NCBI RefSeq assembly: GCF_030690045.1
Contig: NZ_JAUYHK010000010.1
Span: 62,001-126,000, forward strand
Reading direction: 5' to 3'
Length of the DNA: 64,000 nt
Origin: Thalassospira sp.
Lineage (GTDB): Bacteria; Pseudomonadota; Alphaproteobacteria; Rhodospirillales; Thalassospiraceae
Each line of letters begins with the position of its first letter. The stretch's first letter is position 1. The position numbers and the translations under genes are program-made. Shown piece after piece: positions 1-10,594 of the stretch. The notes under the pieces are model-generated. The model was not told the origin of the DNA, did no database searches, and saw only the letters and a program-made list of their open reading frames with translations.

Positions 1-1496
1 GGGTTGGCATCGGATTTGATTTTTTCCGCCCCAGTGCGGCTATTCGTTTTCTGGCGATTGCCCGCACAGCGGCCCGTTATGGCGAACGCCTGACCACCCA
101 TGACGCTACCTTGCGGTTTCTGGCGACCTTGCGGTTACGGGTTTTTCGCATGATTGCCGCCCGGCCCTTTGCGATTTTGGGGCATTTGCGGCGCAGTGCC
201 GCGCTTAACCGCCTGACCACCGATATCGACGCGCTGGATCTGGTGTATTTGCGGCTGGTGGCCCCGGCCCTGACATTGGTTGTGATGCTGATCCTGGCCG
301 CCCTGTTGCTGTTCTGGCTGGTCAGTCCGGCAATTGCCGTCTGGGTTGTCGGATTGTATGGCGGCATGGCGGTGATTGTGGTCGGCGGCACGATCCATGC
401 CAGTCGCCGGGTCGCCCGGCGGCGTGCCTTTGCGCTTGAGGCCATCCGGGTGCGTTTTGCCGATCTGTGCGACGGGGCGATCGAACTGGCGATGTCGGGG
501 CGGCTTGGCGATCAGGCCGACAGGATTGCAAAGGCCGGTGAAACGGCGGAAACGGCCGCCCTTGGCATGGACCGGATCGATACCATCGCCGGGATCGCCT
601 TGCAAATGACCGTCGCCCTTGCCGCCGCCGGGGCGTTGCTGATTGCGATTTTGCACGACATCCCGGTTGAAATCACCGCCATTGCCGTTTTTGGTGCCCT
701 TGCGATGGGCGAAGGCCTGATGCCGTTGCGGCGCGGGGCGCTGGATCTGGGCCGGGCGATGCTGGCCGCACGGCGGGTTATGACCGGCGAAACGGGGCCT
801 GCCACCATCGTTGCAAATGCGGATATTTTTGCCGCCTCGCCCGCGCATCTGGTCGTGGATCAGGTGCGGTTTGTCCCCGATGGCGCCTGCGCACCGGTTT
901 TGACCGACCTGTCATTTCGCCTTGAACCGGGGCAATGGGCGGCCCTGACCGGCCCCAGCGGTTGTGGCAAAAGCACCGTTCTGGCCCTGATCACGGCCAT
1001 GCAGGCACCAACCGGCGGACAGGTTCTGATCGGCCCGCACCGGGTTGGCGACCTGTCCGAAGATGTGTTGCGACGGCACGTTGCCCTGTTGCCGCAACGT
1101 GCCAGCCTGTTTGCCGGAACGCTGGCCGAAAATTTGCGCCTTGCCGATCCGTCCGCCACCGATGACGATCTGTGGGACGCCTTGCGTCTGGTCATGCTTG
1201 ATCAGGTCGTCGCCCGGCGCGGCGGGCTGGATTTTGCACTGGGCGAAGGCGGATCGGGGCTTTCGGGCGGTGAAATGCGTCGTCTGGCGCTGGCCCGCGT
1301 CATTTTGCGCCAATCACCCATCCTTCTTCTGGATGAACCGACCGAGGGGCTGGATTCCGCCACCGCCCGGCAGGTGATGGAAAATTTGCGCCGCCATCTG
1401 GCCGGTAAAATCGTCCTGACCGCCAGCCACCGGGCCGAAGAACGCGACATCGCCGATTTCTGCATCGCCATCGGGCGACAGGATGCTTCCTCATAA
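1..1496 (+). CDS. cydC: Thiol reductant ABC exporter subunit CydC (5' truncated by window edge)
   Basis: The open frame continues upstream of the first internal ATG to the window edge, so the N-terminus is missing; about 497 residues are visible. The first visible residues hold the CydC hallmark RYGERLTTHDATLR, in the intracellular part of the membrane domain. The C-terminal ATPase domain has Walker A (GPSGCGKST, about visible residue 317), signature LSGGEMRRLALAR (about 420) and Walker B (ILLLDEPTEGL). CydDC exports glutathione and cysteine to the periplasm and is needed for assembly of cytochrome bd. The oxidase genes follow 136 bp downstream, and cydD is expected just outside the window. 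The family call is secure; only the true start is unknown. Confidence 0.93.
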   Translation, partial: VGIGFDFFRPSAAIRFLAIARTAARYGERLTTHDATLRFLATLRLRVFRMIAARPFAILGHLRRSAALNRLTTDIDALDLVYLRLVAPALTLVVMLILAALLLFWLVSPAIAVWVVGLYGGMAVIVVGGTIHASRRVARRRAFALEAIRVRFADLCDGAIELAMSGRLGDQADRIAKAGETAETAALGMDRIDTIAGIALQMTVALAAAGALLIAILHDIPVEITAIAVFGALAMGEGLMPLRRGALDLGRAMLAARRVMTGETGPATIVANADIFAASPAHLVVDQVRFVPDGACAPVLTDLSFRLEPGQWAALTGPSGCGKSTVLALITAMQAPTGGQVLIGPHRVGDLSEDVLRRHVALLPQRASLFAGTLAENLRLADPSATDDDLWDALRLVMLDQVVARRGGLDFALGEGGSGLSGGEMRRLALARVILRQSPILLLDEPTEGLDSATARQVMENLRRHLAGKIVLTASHRAEERDIADFCIAIGRQDASS

Positions 1497-1530
1497 AAGA
1501 AGATTTTTATATACGTCTTTTTTAATATAA

Positions 1531-1544
1531 TTGATCTGGATCAT
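1531..1544 (+). promoter_or_regulatory. FNR/ANR-type box upstream of cydA
   Basis: The sequence TTGATCTGGATCAT matches the FNR/ANR consensus TTGAT-N4-ATCAA at 9 of 10 defined positions. It lies about 95 bp before the cydA start, in an AT-rich stretch, which leaves room for a transcription start about 40 bp downstream, the usual spacing for activation. Oxygen-responsive control of a high-affinity oxidase is the expected biology; binding itself is an inference. Confidence 0.72.
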
Positions 1545-1632
1545 GGCGAACATTGCCTGCCCCCGTAAATATCAGGCCATAAACCGGTATTTACAATTCC
1601 GGTTTTAGGTCCCGCTCACGAGGGTTATCATC

Positions 1633-3240
1633 ATGGAAATAGACATTGTGTCGCTGTCCCGGCTGCAATTTGCCATGACAGCGATGTATCACTTCCTGTT
1701 CGTACCCCTGACACTTGGCCTGTCTGCCATTCTGGCGATTATGGAAACCGTCTATGTCATGACGGATCGCCCGATCTGGCGTCAGATGACCAAGTTCTGG
1801 GGTACTCTTTTTGGTATCAATTTTGTTTTGGGGGTGGCCACCGGCATCACCATGGAATTCCAGTTCGGCATGAACTGGAGCTATTACAGCCATTATGTCG
1901 GCGACATTTTCGGCGCCCCCCTTGCCATTGAAGGCCTGATGGCCTTTTTCCTTGAGGCAACCTTTGTCGGCCTGTTCTTTTTTGGCTGGAACCGGATGTC
2001 AAAGGTCGGCCATCTGATTGCAACATGGGCGGTTGCCCTGGGGTCGAACCTGTCGGCATTATGGATTCTGGTCGCCAATGGCTGGATGCAGAATCCGGTC
2101 GGATCGGTGTTCAACCCCGAAACCATGCGCATGGAAATCACCAGTTTCTATGACGTGATTTTCAACGAGGTTGCCCAGGCCAAATTCGTCCATACGGTTT
2201 CGGCCGGATATGTCACCGCATCGGTTTTCGTGCTGGGCGTTTCGGCATTGTATCTTTTGCAGGGACGCCATACCGGTCTGGCCCGCCGTTCCATTGCGAT
2301 TGCCGCCAGTTTCGGTCTGGCATCGGCCCTTTCGGTGGTCGTTCTCGGCGATGAATCAGGTTATTCCGCCACCAGCCACCAGAAAATGAAACTCGCCGCG
2401 ATGGAAGGCATGTGGGAAACCGAAGAAGCCCCCGCCGCCTTTACCCTGATTGGCATGCCCGATCAGGATGCCCGCGAAACCCATTACGCCATCAAGATTC
2501 CCTATGTCATGGGCCTGATCGGCACCCGCAGCCTGACCACCGAACTGCCCGGTATCAATGATCTGGTGATCGAGGCCGGGGACCGGATCAGATCGGGTAT
2601 CATCGCCTATGACGCCCTGATGCAGATCCGCGCCGAACGGGCGGCGGTTGATCCTGCTGTTCGCGATGTTTTTGAACAGCATGGCCGCGATCTTGGCTAT
2701 GCCCTGTTGCTCAAACGCTATGTCGATGATCCGCGTCAGGCAACGGCGGCCCAGATCGAACAGGCCAGCCTTGATACCGTGCCGATGGTCGCCCCACTAT
2801 TCTGGACCTTCCGCATCATGGTCGGGCTGGGTTTCTTCTTTATCGGCCTGATGGTGTATTTCTTCTGGAAAAGCTCTTTTGGCACCGGCGAAATCGGACG
2901 GCGCGCCTTGTGGGTGGCGGTATGTGCCATTCCCCTGCCGTGGATTGCCGCCGAAATGGGCTGGTTCGTTGCCGAATATGGCCGTCAACCCTGGTCGGTT
3001 GAGGGGGTTTTGCCCACGGCGGTTGCCGTCAGTCATCTGGGCGTCTGGGAAGTTGCCCTGACCCTGACCGGGTTTGTTGTCTTCTATACCGTGCTTTTGG
3101 TGATCGAGATGTCCCTGATGGTCAAATATATCCGCAAGGGCCCGTATCTCGACATTGAACCCGTTCAATCCTGGAACGCGGCACAAGACCGTATGCTTGC
3201 ATCCGGCGCGCCACGTCCCGGCCCTTATCTGGCGGAGTAA
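1633..3240 (+). CDS. cydA: Cytochrome bd ubiquinol oxidase subunit I
   Basis: 535-residue multi-pass membrane protein that starts MEIDIVSLSRLQFAMTAMYH, the canonical CydA start with the early haem-ligand His. It carries heme b and d and the quinol site and reduces oxygen to water without proton pumping. The GRQPW motif is present near residue 450. The segment from about 280 to 390 aligns by eye with the long Q-loop of E. coli bd-I (KIPYVMGLIGTRS ... DLGYALLLKRY), so this is the long-Q-loop type rather than the short cyanide-insensitive form. It is followed 4 bp later by cydB. Confidence 0.97.
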   Translation: MEIDIVSLSRLQFAMTAMYHFLFVPLTLGLSAILAIMETVYVMTDRPIWRQMTKFWGTLFGINFVLGVATGITMEFQFGMNWSYYSHYVGDIFGAPLAIEGLMAFFLEATFVGLFFFGWNRMSKVGHLIATWAVALGSNLSALWILVANGWMQNPVGSVFNPETMRMEITSFYDVIFNEVAQAKFVHTVSAGYVTASVFVLGVSALYLLQGRHTGLARRSIAIAASFGLASALSVVVLGDESGYSATSHQKMKLAAMEGMWETEEAPAAFTLIGMPDQDARETHYAIKIPYVMGLIGTRSLTTELPGINDLVIEAGDRIRSGIIAYDALMQIRAERAAVDPAVRDVFEQHGRDLGYALLLKRYVDDPRQATAAQIEQASLDTVPMVAPLFWTFRIMVGLGFFFIGLMVYFFWKSSFGTGEIGRRALWVAVCAIPLPWIAAEMGWFVAEYGRQPWSVEGVLPTAVAVSHLGVWEVALTLTGFVVFYTVLLVIEMSLMVKYIRKGPYLDIEPVQSWNAAQDRMLASGAPRPGPYLAE

Positions 3241-3244
3241 GACC

Positions 3245-4399
3245 ATGATCCTCTATGAATTGATTGATTATGAAGTGCTGCGCCTGATCTGGTGGGTCTT
3301 GCTCGGTGTCTTGCTGATCGGTTTTGCCGTTACCGACGGTTTTGATCTGGGGGTGGCGACCTTGCTGCCCTTTGTCGGACGCAGCAATCTGGAACGCCGG
3401 GTGGCGATCAATACGGTCGGTCCGGTCTGGGAAGGCAACCAGGTGTGGTTCATTCTGGGCGGCGGGGCGATTTTCGCCGCCTGGCCGCCGCTTTATGCCG
3501 TCAGTTTTTCCGGCTTTTATCTGGCGATGTTTGTTGTGCTGGCGGCCCTGATCCTGCGGCCGGTTGCCTTTAAATATCGCTCGAAACGGGATTCTGCGGC
3601 ATGGCGGACCGGTTGGGACTGGGCATTGTTTATCGGCGGTGCTGTTCCGCCGGTGATTTTCGGGGTTGCCATCGGCAATGTGTTGCAAGGGGCCCCCTTC
3701 CGTCTGACCGATGATCTTTTGCCGATCTATGAAGGCAGTTTCTTTGCCTTGCTGGATCCGTTCTCGCTGTTATGCGGGCTGACATCGCTGGCGATGATTG
3801 TCATGCATGGCGGGGCGTGGCTGGGATTAAAGGCCGATGGCATTGTCGCGGTGCGCGGACGCCGTTACGGGATGTGGGCGGCCCTTGCCGTCATTGTCCT
3901 GTTCGCGCTGGCCGGGGTCTGGTTGGCGATTGGCGGGATTGAGGGATACAGTTTTATCTCGCCGCCCGCACCCGATGGCCCGTCCAATCCGCTGTTTAGC
4001 GAAGTTGTCCGACAGGGATCCTGGCTTGTCGCCTATGCCGACCGGCCCTGGATCATCATTGCCCCGGCCCTTGGTTTTCTGGGCGCGGCGGGGGCGGCAA
4101 TCGGCCTTGCCACGCGCTGGGAAATCACCACGTTTCTGGCCTCGAAACTGTCGGTTGTCGGCATTATTTCTACCGTCGGCCTGACCATGTTTCCCTTCAT
4201 CCTGCCCAGCAGCATCGACCCGAATTCCAGCCTCACGGTCTGGGATGCCAGCTCCAGCCACCAGACCCTGTTTATCATGCTGGTGGTCACGGTGTTGTTC
4301 CTGCCCATGATCCTTGCCTACACCGCCTGGGTTTACAAGGTGCTGTGGGGCAAGGTGGACGAGGCATCGGTGACGGCGGAATCCGATTCCGTTTACTGA
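3245..4399 (+). CDS. cydB: Cytochrome bd ubiquinol oxidase subunit II
   Basis: 384 residues from the ATG preceded by GGCGGAG inside the end of cydA. The open frame extends upstream, but that extension only overlaps cydA in another frame. The protein begins MILYELIDYEVLRLIWWVLL and has GFDLGVATLLPF and GNQVWFILGGGA, both typical of CydB, with about eight or nine hydrophobic segments. It forms the membrane heterodimer with CydA and stabilises the hemes. The tight spacing shows cotranscription with cydA and cydX. Confidence 0.97.
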   Translation: MILYELIDYEVLRLIWWVLLGVLLIGFAVTDGFDLGVATLLPFVGRSNLERRVAINTVGPVWEGNQVWFILGGGAIFAAWPPLYAVSFSGFYLAMFVVLAALILRPVAFKYRSKRDSAAWRTGWDWALFIGGAVPPVIFGVAIGNVLQGAPFRLTDDLLPIYEGSFFALLDPFSLLCGLTSLAMIVMHGGAWLGLKADGIVAVRGRRYGMWAALAVIVLFALAGVWLAIGGIEGYSFISPPAPDGPSNPLFSEVVRQGSWLVAYADRPWIIIAPALGFLGAAGAAIGLATRWEITTFLASKLSVVGIISTVGLTMFPFILPSSIDPNSSLTVWDASSSHQTLFIMLVVTVLFLPMILAYTAWVYKVLWGKVDEASVTAESDSVY

Positions 4400-4418
4400 C
4401 AGAACAAGGAGAAAAACA

Positions 4419-4535
4419 ATGTGGTATTTCGCCTGGATACTCGGACTTTCCGTCGCAATGATGTTTGCCGTCATTAACGCCATGTGGCTTGAAAGCCGCA
4501 ACGATGCCCGCCGCCGCACAGCAGCGGGGCACTAG
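4419..4535 (+). CDS. cydX: Cytochrome bd small subunit CydX
   Basis: 38-residue single-span protein beginning MWYFAWILG, the near-invariant CydX start, followed by a hydrophobic helix and a short charged tail. CydX is needed for stability and activity of the bd oxidase in E. coli. An AAGGAG ribosome binding site lies 6-11 bp before the ATG, and the gene begins 19 bp after the cydB stop. Its position in the operon and its N-terminus together make the call firm despite the small size. Confidence 0.92.
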   Translation: MWYFAWILGLSVAMMFAVINAMWLESRNDARRRTAAGH

Positions 4536-4602
4536 GCAAGGGAGGGTGCCGGCGCTCCCGCCTGCACCCTTTCTTGCTGATTTCAGACGAAGGAGAGAGA
4601 CA

Positions 4603-4914
4603 ATGCATTCTGACACCCGGACATGCGGCCATGGACAGGGACGACACGGCAAAGGCTGTGCGGGTCATGGTCATGGCGGGCGCGGCGGCCACGGGCACCG
4701 CAATCGTGCGACTGAAACCGAAACCGCCACGGAAACCCATATCTGCCGCCGCCTTCTGCTGCAAAATACCGATGCCGAAACCGGCGCATTCGCCAATCCG
4801 ACTGCCGATGCCGCCACACTGGATGACGCGCCATCCCTAATGGCGCACGGCCCCCGGCGTCATTTGCACCGGCGTTTGCGCAATGGCAGCTGTTGCGCCG
4901 AAGCCCGCGGATAA
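4603..4914 (+). CDS. His/Gly-rich small protein at the end of the cyd operon
   Basis: 103 residues from the ATG preceded by AAGGAGAGAG. The N-terminal 35 residues are rich in His, Gly and Cys (HSDTRTCGHGQGRHGKGCAG), then comes a TETETATET stretch, and the tail has a CC pair (NGSCCAEARG). No signal peptide or membrane segment is visible. It lies 67 bp after cydX on the same strand and before the shared terminator, so it probably belongs to the operon. A metal- or heme-binding role is suggested by composition only. A second overlapping frame (4574-4840) is open too but has no comparable ribosome binding site. I recognise no family. Confidence 0.55.
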   Translation: MHSDTRTCGHGQGRHGKGCAGHGHGGRGGHGHRNRATETETATETHICRRLLLQNTDAETGAFANPTADAATLDDAPSLMAHGPRRHLHRRLRNGSCCAEARG

Positions 4915-4957
4915 CAACAGCCCGCCCGCACCGGACCCCACGCCGGTCTGCGCAAAC

Positions 4958-4990
4958 CAAAACGGCGCGCCCCATGGACGCGCCGTTTTG
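4958..4990. terminator. Bidirectional terminator between the cyd operon and guaA
   Basis: A stem of AACGGCGCG paired with CGCGCCGTT around a short loop is flanked by A residues on the left and T residues on the right. It can end transcription of the cyd operon on the plus strand and of guaA on the minus strand. Confidence 0.75.
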
Positions 4991-5011
4991 TCGTTTACAA
5001 TCGTGGAAACC

Positions 5012-6565
5012 TTATTCCCACTCAATCGTTCCCGGCGGTTTGGAGGTATAGTCATAGGTCACGCGGTTAATGCCATTGACCTCGTTGATGATCCGGTTGG
5101 CGATTGTGCCAAGGATTTCCGGCGGGAAGGCGAAATAATCCGCGGTCATGCCGTCGGTTGAAGTCACAGCGCGCAGCGCACAGGCATAATCATAGGTCCG
5201 GCCATCGCCCATCACGCCAACAGTGCGCACCGGCAACAGGACGGCAAAGGCCTGCCAGATTGCGTCATACAGGCCCGCATTGCGGATTTCCTCAAGGTAA
5301 ATCGCATCGGCCTTGCGCAGGATATCCAGTTTTTCCTTCGTAATCGGCTGTCCCGGAATACGAATGGCAAGGCCCGGTCCGGGGAACGGGTGGCGGCCGA
5401 CAAAGCTGTCGGGCAGGCCCAGTTCCCGGCCCAGATTGCGCACTTCGTCCTTGAACAATTCGCGCAGCGGTTCCACCAGTTGCATATTCATGCGTTCGGG
5501 CAAACCGCCGACATTATGGTGCGATTTGATCGTCACCGACGGGCCGCCGGTGAACGACACGCTTTCGATCACATCGGGGTAAAGCGTGCCCTGTGCAAGG
5601 AACTGGGCGCCGCCAATCTTTTTGGCTTCGGCCTCGAACACTTCGATAAACAGGCGGCCAATGGTCTTGCGTTTGACCTCGGGGTCGGTTTCGCCTTCAA
5701 TCGCGCCAATAAAGGTGTCGGATGCATCAACATGTACCAGCGGAATATTGTAATGATCGCGAAACAGCGTCACCACCTGTTCGGCCTCGCCCGCCCGCAT
5801 GAAACCATGATCGACAAACACGCAAGTCAATTGTGCGCCAATCGCCTCGTGGATCAGAACGGCGGTGACAGAACTGTCCACCCCGCCCGAAAGACCGCAA
5901 ATCACCTTGCCATCGCCAACCTGGGCGCGGATTTTGGCAATCGCATCATCCTTATAGGCATTCATCGTCCAGTCGCCAGAACATCCGGCAACCCCGTGCA
6001 CAAAGTTTTTCAACAATTGTGCGCCATGCGGCGTATGGACGACTTCGGGGTGGAACTGCACGCCATAGAATTTTTTGGCATCATTGGCAATCACCGCACA
6101 GGGCGCCCCATCTGATTTGCCGACCATGCGGAATCCTTCGGGCAGGGCATCCACGCGGTCGCCGTGGCTCATCCAGACCTGTTCGCGGGCGCCCACCGAC
6201 CAGATGCCGTGAAACAGCGCGCAATCTTCGGTCACATCGACAAAGGCGCGGCCAAATTCGCGGTGGTCGGATGTTTCCACCTTGCCGCCCAGCTGGTTGA
6301 CCATGGTCTGCTGGCCATAACAAATACCCAGAACCGGAATGCCCATGGCAAAGACCTTGACCGGGGCCGCCGGGGCCTGATCCCAATGGACCGAGGCCGG
6401 GCCGCCAGACAGAATGATGGCCTTTGGCGCAAAATCATCCAGAAAGCTGTCAGAAACACTGTTGAAAGGGTGGATTTCGCAATAAACGCCGCTTTCGCGC
6501 ACACGCCGCGCAATCAGCTGGGTTACTTGCGATCCGAAATCAATAATCAGCACGCGATCCGTCAT
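5012..6565 (-). CDS. guaA: GMP synthase (glutamine-hydrolysing)
   Basis: 517 residues, the usual length. The enzyme converts XMP to GMP using glutamine and ATP. The N-terminal class I amidotransferase domain has the nucleophile Cys82 in GICYGQQ and the His172/Glu174 pair in QFHPE. The ATP pyrophosphatase domain has the P-loop LSGGVDSS near residue 225, and the protein ends in the typical GTIEWE. guaB, the preceding pathway step, lies 2.4 kb upstream on the same strand with rsmB between them, an order common in alphaproteobacteria. Confidence 0.97.
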   Translation of the reverse strand: MTDRVLIIDFGSQVTQLIARRVRESGVYCEIHPFNSVSDSFLDDFAPKAIILSGGPASVHWDQAPAAPVKVFAMGIPVLGICYGQQTMVNQLGGKVETSDHREFGRAFVDVTEDCALFHGIWSVGAREQVWMSHGDRVDALPEGFRMVGKSDGAPCAVIANDAKKFYGVQFHPEVVHTPHGAQLLKNFVHGVAGCSGDWTMNAYKDDAIAKIRAQVGDGKVICGLSGGVDSSVTAVLIHEAIGAQLTCVFVDHGFMRAGEAEQVVTLFRDHYNIPLVHVDASDTFIGAIEGETDPEVKRKTIGRLFIEVFEAEAKKIGGAQFLAQGTLYPDVIESVSFTGGPSVTIKSHHNVGGLPERMNMQLVEPLRELFKDEVRNLGRELGLPDSFVGRHPFPGPGLAIRIPGQPITKEKLDILRKADAIYLEEIRNAGLYDAIWQAFAVLLPVRTVGVMGDGRTYDYACALRAVTSTDGMTADYFAFPPEILGTIANRIINEVNGINRVTYDYTSKPPGTIEWE

Positions 6566-6840
6566 CGGGCCGGTTCTCCGTCAAGGATGGGAATGCGCCG
6601 TACATACGTCAAACCACCCGTCGCGGCAACCCGGCGCATAACGGCCCGGACGGAGAAAAATCGGTCAGGATCAGAAACAGGGCGATGTCTTTTCGGCAAT
6701 AACGGCAGAAATTGCCGCAATTGACCCTTGAAATTGCACAATTGGTCCCTTTTTCGTGCGCAATGTCGCAATAGAGTGGTTTGCATTGGAGCGCAGACCA
6801 AACCGCGCCCGCCCCGCAACAAGATAAGGGACACAAGACA

Positions 6841-7206
6841 ATGACTCAGACCAAAGGCAGTAAAATCGCGCTTGTCGTTGCAGGCGTGCTGGTAATTGCC
6901 GGTGTGGCAATTGCCGTCAGCATGTCCCAAAGCGACGACCCCGCCCCGGCAATGCCCGGAGCCACCAGCGATCCCGCCAGCCCGATGGCCCCCGCACCGG
7001 GCGATACCGGCACAGGCACCGCACCGGTCACCCCGGCCCCGCAACCGGGCATGGGCGATAACCCTGCGGCTGATCCATCGGCCCCGCCGCCCCCGCCCGC
7101 AATGGGCGATGAAGCACCGGAGTCCGGCGATACGCCACAGGATCTGATGCCCGATAGCGGCGGTGAAAATCAGCCAACCGAAGGCGAAGCCCCCCGCACG
7201 GAATAA
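6841..7206 (+). CDS. Membrane-anchored Pro/Ala-rich small protein
   Basis: 121 residues from the ATG preceded by AAGGG with 10 bp spacing. After a short charged start comes one hydrophobic segment (residues about 9-27, IALVVAGVLVIAGVAIAVSM), which could be an uncleaved anchor or a signal sequence. The rest is low-complexity and rich in Pro, Ala, Gly and Asp, probably a disordered periplasmic tail. It is divergent from guaA and has its own strong terminator. I do not recognise a family, and no function can be assigned. Confidence 0.6.
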   Translation: MTQTKGSKIALVVAGVLVIAGVAIAVSMSQSDDPAPAMPGATSDPASPMAPAPGDTGTGTAPVTPAPQPGMGDNPAADPSAPPPPPAMGDEAPESGDTPQDLMPDSGGENQPTEGEAPRTE

Positions 7207-7253
7207 GTGGCGAGCCAAAGCGTGAAATAAATTCGCGTTCCCTGCAAAGACAG

Positions 7254-7291
7254 AATGCCCTGATCCGCCAAGCGCGGTCAGGGCATTTTTG
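7254..7291 (+). terminator. Rho-independent terminator
   Basis: A perfect 10-bp stem (AATGCCCTGA with TCAGGGCATT) is followed directly by TTTTT. It ends the small Pro-rich gene on the plus strand. Confidence 0.85.
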
Positions 7292-7343
7292 TGGCGACAT
7301 GCGACATCACGCCGGTTTGCGGCGATGATGTCGCCCCGCGCCA

Positions 7344-8681
7344 TCAGCGGGCATTCCCCTTGGTGGTGCGCTCAAACACCGCAATGAAAAACCCGTCCGT
7401 GCCATGCACATTGGGCGACAGACGCAGCCACGGCTTGTCCTTGCCACCCGGTACGGGCACAGATTGCGGGGCATCGGGCCAGATTTCCGAAACCGGCACC
7501 GGCCTGAAATCCTTGCGATCCCGCATGAATGTATCAATCAGCCGTTCGTTTTCGTCGGCCAGGATCGAACAGGTGGCATAAATCAACCGCCCGCCCTTGG
7601 TCACCCGTGCTGCCCCGGCTTTCAGCAATTTGCTTTGCTGTGCTGTCAATTCGCGAATCTCGCGTTGCCCGATGCGCCAGCGCAGCGCCGGATTACGCCG
7701 CAAGGTGCCCAGCCCCGAACAGGGAACGTCCAGCAAGACCCGGTCAAAAAAGCCCGATTTGCTGCGCAGCCAGCTATCACGTTCATCGGAAATGATGCGT
7801 TGCTGGATGCAATCCCCGGCCCCGGCGCGTTTGGCGCGCTTGCGCGCATTATCAAGGCGTGCAGCATGGGTATCACAGGCCAGAATACGGCCCTTGCCGC
7901 GCATGTCGGCCGCAATGCCAAGGGTCTTGCCGCCGCCGCCCGCACACATATCAAGAACCCGCATGCCCGGTTTGGCATCGACCAGCCGCACACAGATTTG
8001 CGAGGCTTCGTCCTGAATTTCAATCAGGCCGTCCTTATAGGGCTTGGTCACCAGCATATTGAGGCCCAACGGCAAGCGCAGGCCATTGGTGGCATATTGC
8101 AATCTGGTGATGTTCTTGATGCCGTCTTCGGTCAGTTCACGGATGGCGGTGTCGATATCGCCGCGCAGGGTATTGACCCGCAAATCCAGCTTGGCCGGTT
8201 TGTTATAGGCCGCCATTTCGGCCGCCAGATTTTCGTGATGCAGCTTTAAAAGCTCGGTATACAGCCATTTTGGCAATTCGGTCTTGACCGCCCCCGGTTG
8301 CCCGTCATGGTCCAGCGATTGCCCTTCAAGCCGTTTGACCAGGCCGGTTTCCGACGGGGCCAGTGTGGCCGGGCAGAATTCCTCGCCATTGAACAGGCCG
8401 GGAAATTCATCGGCCTTGGTGCGGCTGAACAGGGCCAGTTCGGCAATCATCCGGGCGCGGCCATCCTGACTGTCATGATTGACCTCGGCCAGCCACCAGC
8501 CCAGACGGGCCTGATGACGGATCAGGTTATAGAACCGTTCACTGATATCGCGGCGATCACTGCCGCCGATATAGCGGCGCGAACCGAAATAGCCCGACAC
8601 GATGCGATCTGCGTCGTCTCGGGTGTGGGTCCAGCCGTCATAAATTTCAATAACGGCAGCGATGCGTGCACCGGGTTTCAA
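7344..8681 (-). CDS. rsmB: RsmB/NOP-family 16S rRNA (cytosine-C5) methyltransferase
   Basis: 445 residues. An N-terminal NusB-like helical part (about 1-150) precedes a class I SAM-dependent methyltransferase domain. The SAM motif is LDMCAGGGGKTL near residue 243. The two catalytic cysteines of the m5C family are Cys321 in LDVPCSGLGTLRRNP and Cys371 in IYATCSI. The start codon appears to be TTG (LKPGARIAAV); no in-frame ATG exists before residue 78 and the ribosome binding site is weak. It sits between guaB and guaA. The exact target (C967 or another position) cannot be told from sequence. Confidence 0.88.
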   Translation of the reverse strand: MKPGARIAAVIEIYDGWTHTRDDADRIVSGYFGSRRYIGGSDRRDISERFYNLIRHQARLGWWLAEVNHDSQDGRARMIAELALFSRTKADEFPGLFNGEEFCPATLAPSETGLVKRLEGQSLDHDGQPGAVKTELPKWLYTELLKLHHENLAAEMAAYNKPAKLDLRVNTLRGDIDTAIRELTEDGIKNITRLQYATNGLRLPLGLNMLVTKPYKDGLIEIQDEASQICVRLVDAKPGMRVLDMCAGGGGKTLGIAADMRGKGRILACDTHAARLDNARKRAKRAGAGDCIQQRIISDERDSWLRSKSGFFDRVLLDVPCSGLGTLRRNPALRWRIGQREIRELTAQQSKLLKAGAARVTKGGRLIYATCSILADENERLIDTFMRDRKDFRPVPVSEIWPDAPQSVPVPGGKDKPWLRLSPNVHGTDGFFIAVFERTTKGNAR

Positions 8682-8937
8682 AGCGAATTTCCAAACCTGT
8701 CTGATACCGGGGTTTCCCCCGCGATAAATAAAGCGGTGACGGCAGAACCGCCTGCCGTCACCTGAAATCTCTGAAAACCGGGCCTTTCGTGTGTCACCCC
8801 GCGCAAGGCGGACATGACGTTTTCAGGCAAATCACGGTTTTAACACATACTGGCGGGCTGATAGCACGACTTTGGCTTTTATCCAACCACGTCAAACGCG
8901 GGTCTGGCACGCCGTCCTGTCATTCTGCCTGCCTCGC
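8682..8937. other. Intergenic region between rsmB and guaB
   Basis: These 256 bp lie between two minus-strand genes. I see no open frame worth calling, no clear terminator and no repeat. Confidence 0.5.
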
Positions 8938-10494
<1,557 letters not shown>

Positions 10495-10594
10495 TTATTT
10501 TATTGCTGCATTGCTGCGACGTTTCCGTTAGATACTGGTCGATGGGGCTGCTATCTGGCACAGGATAACCGCCCCGTCTTTCCCCGTATCGACA

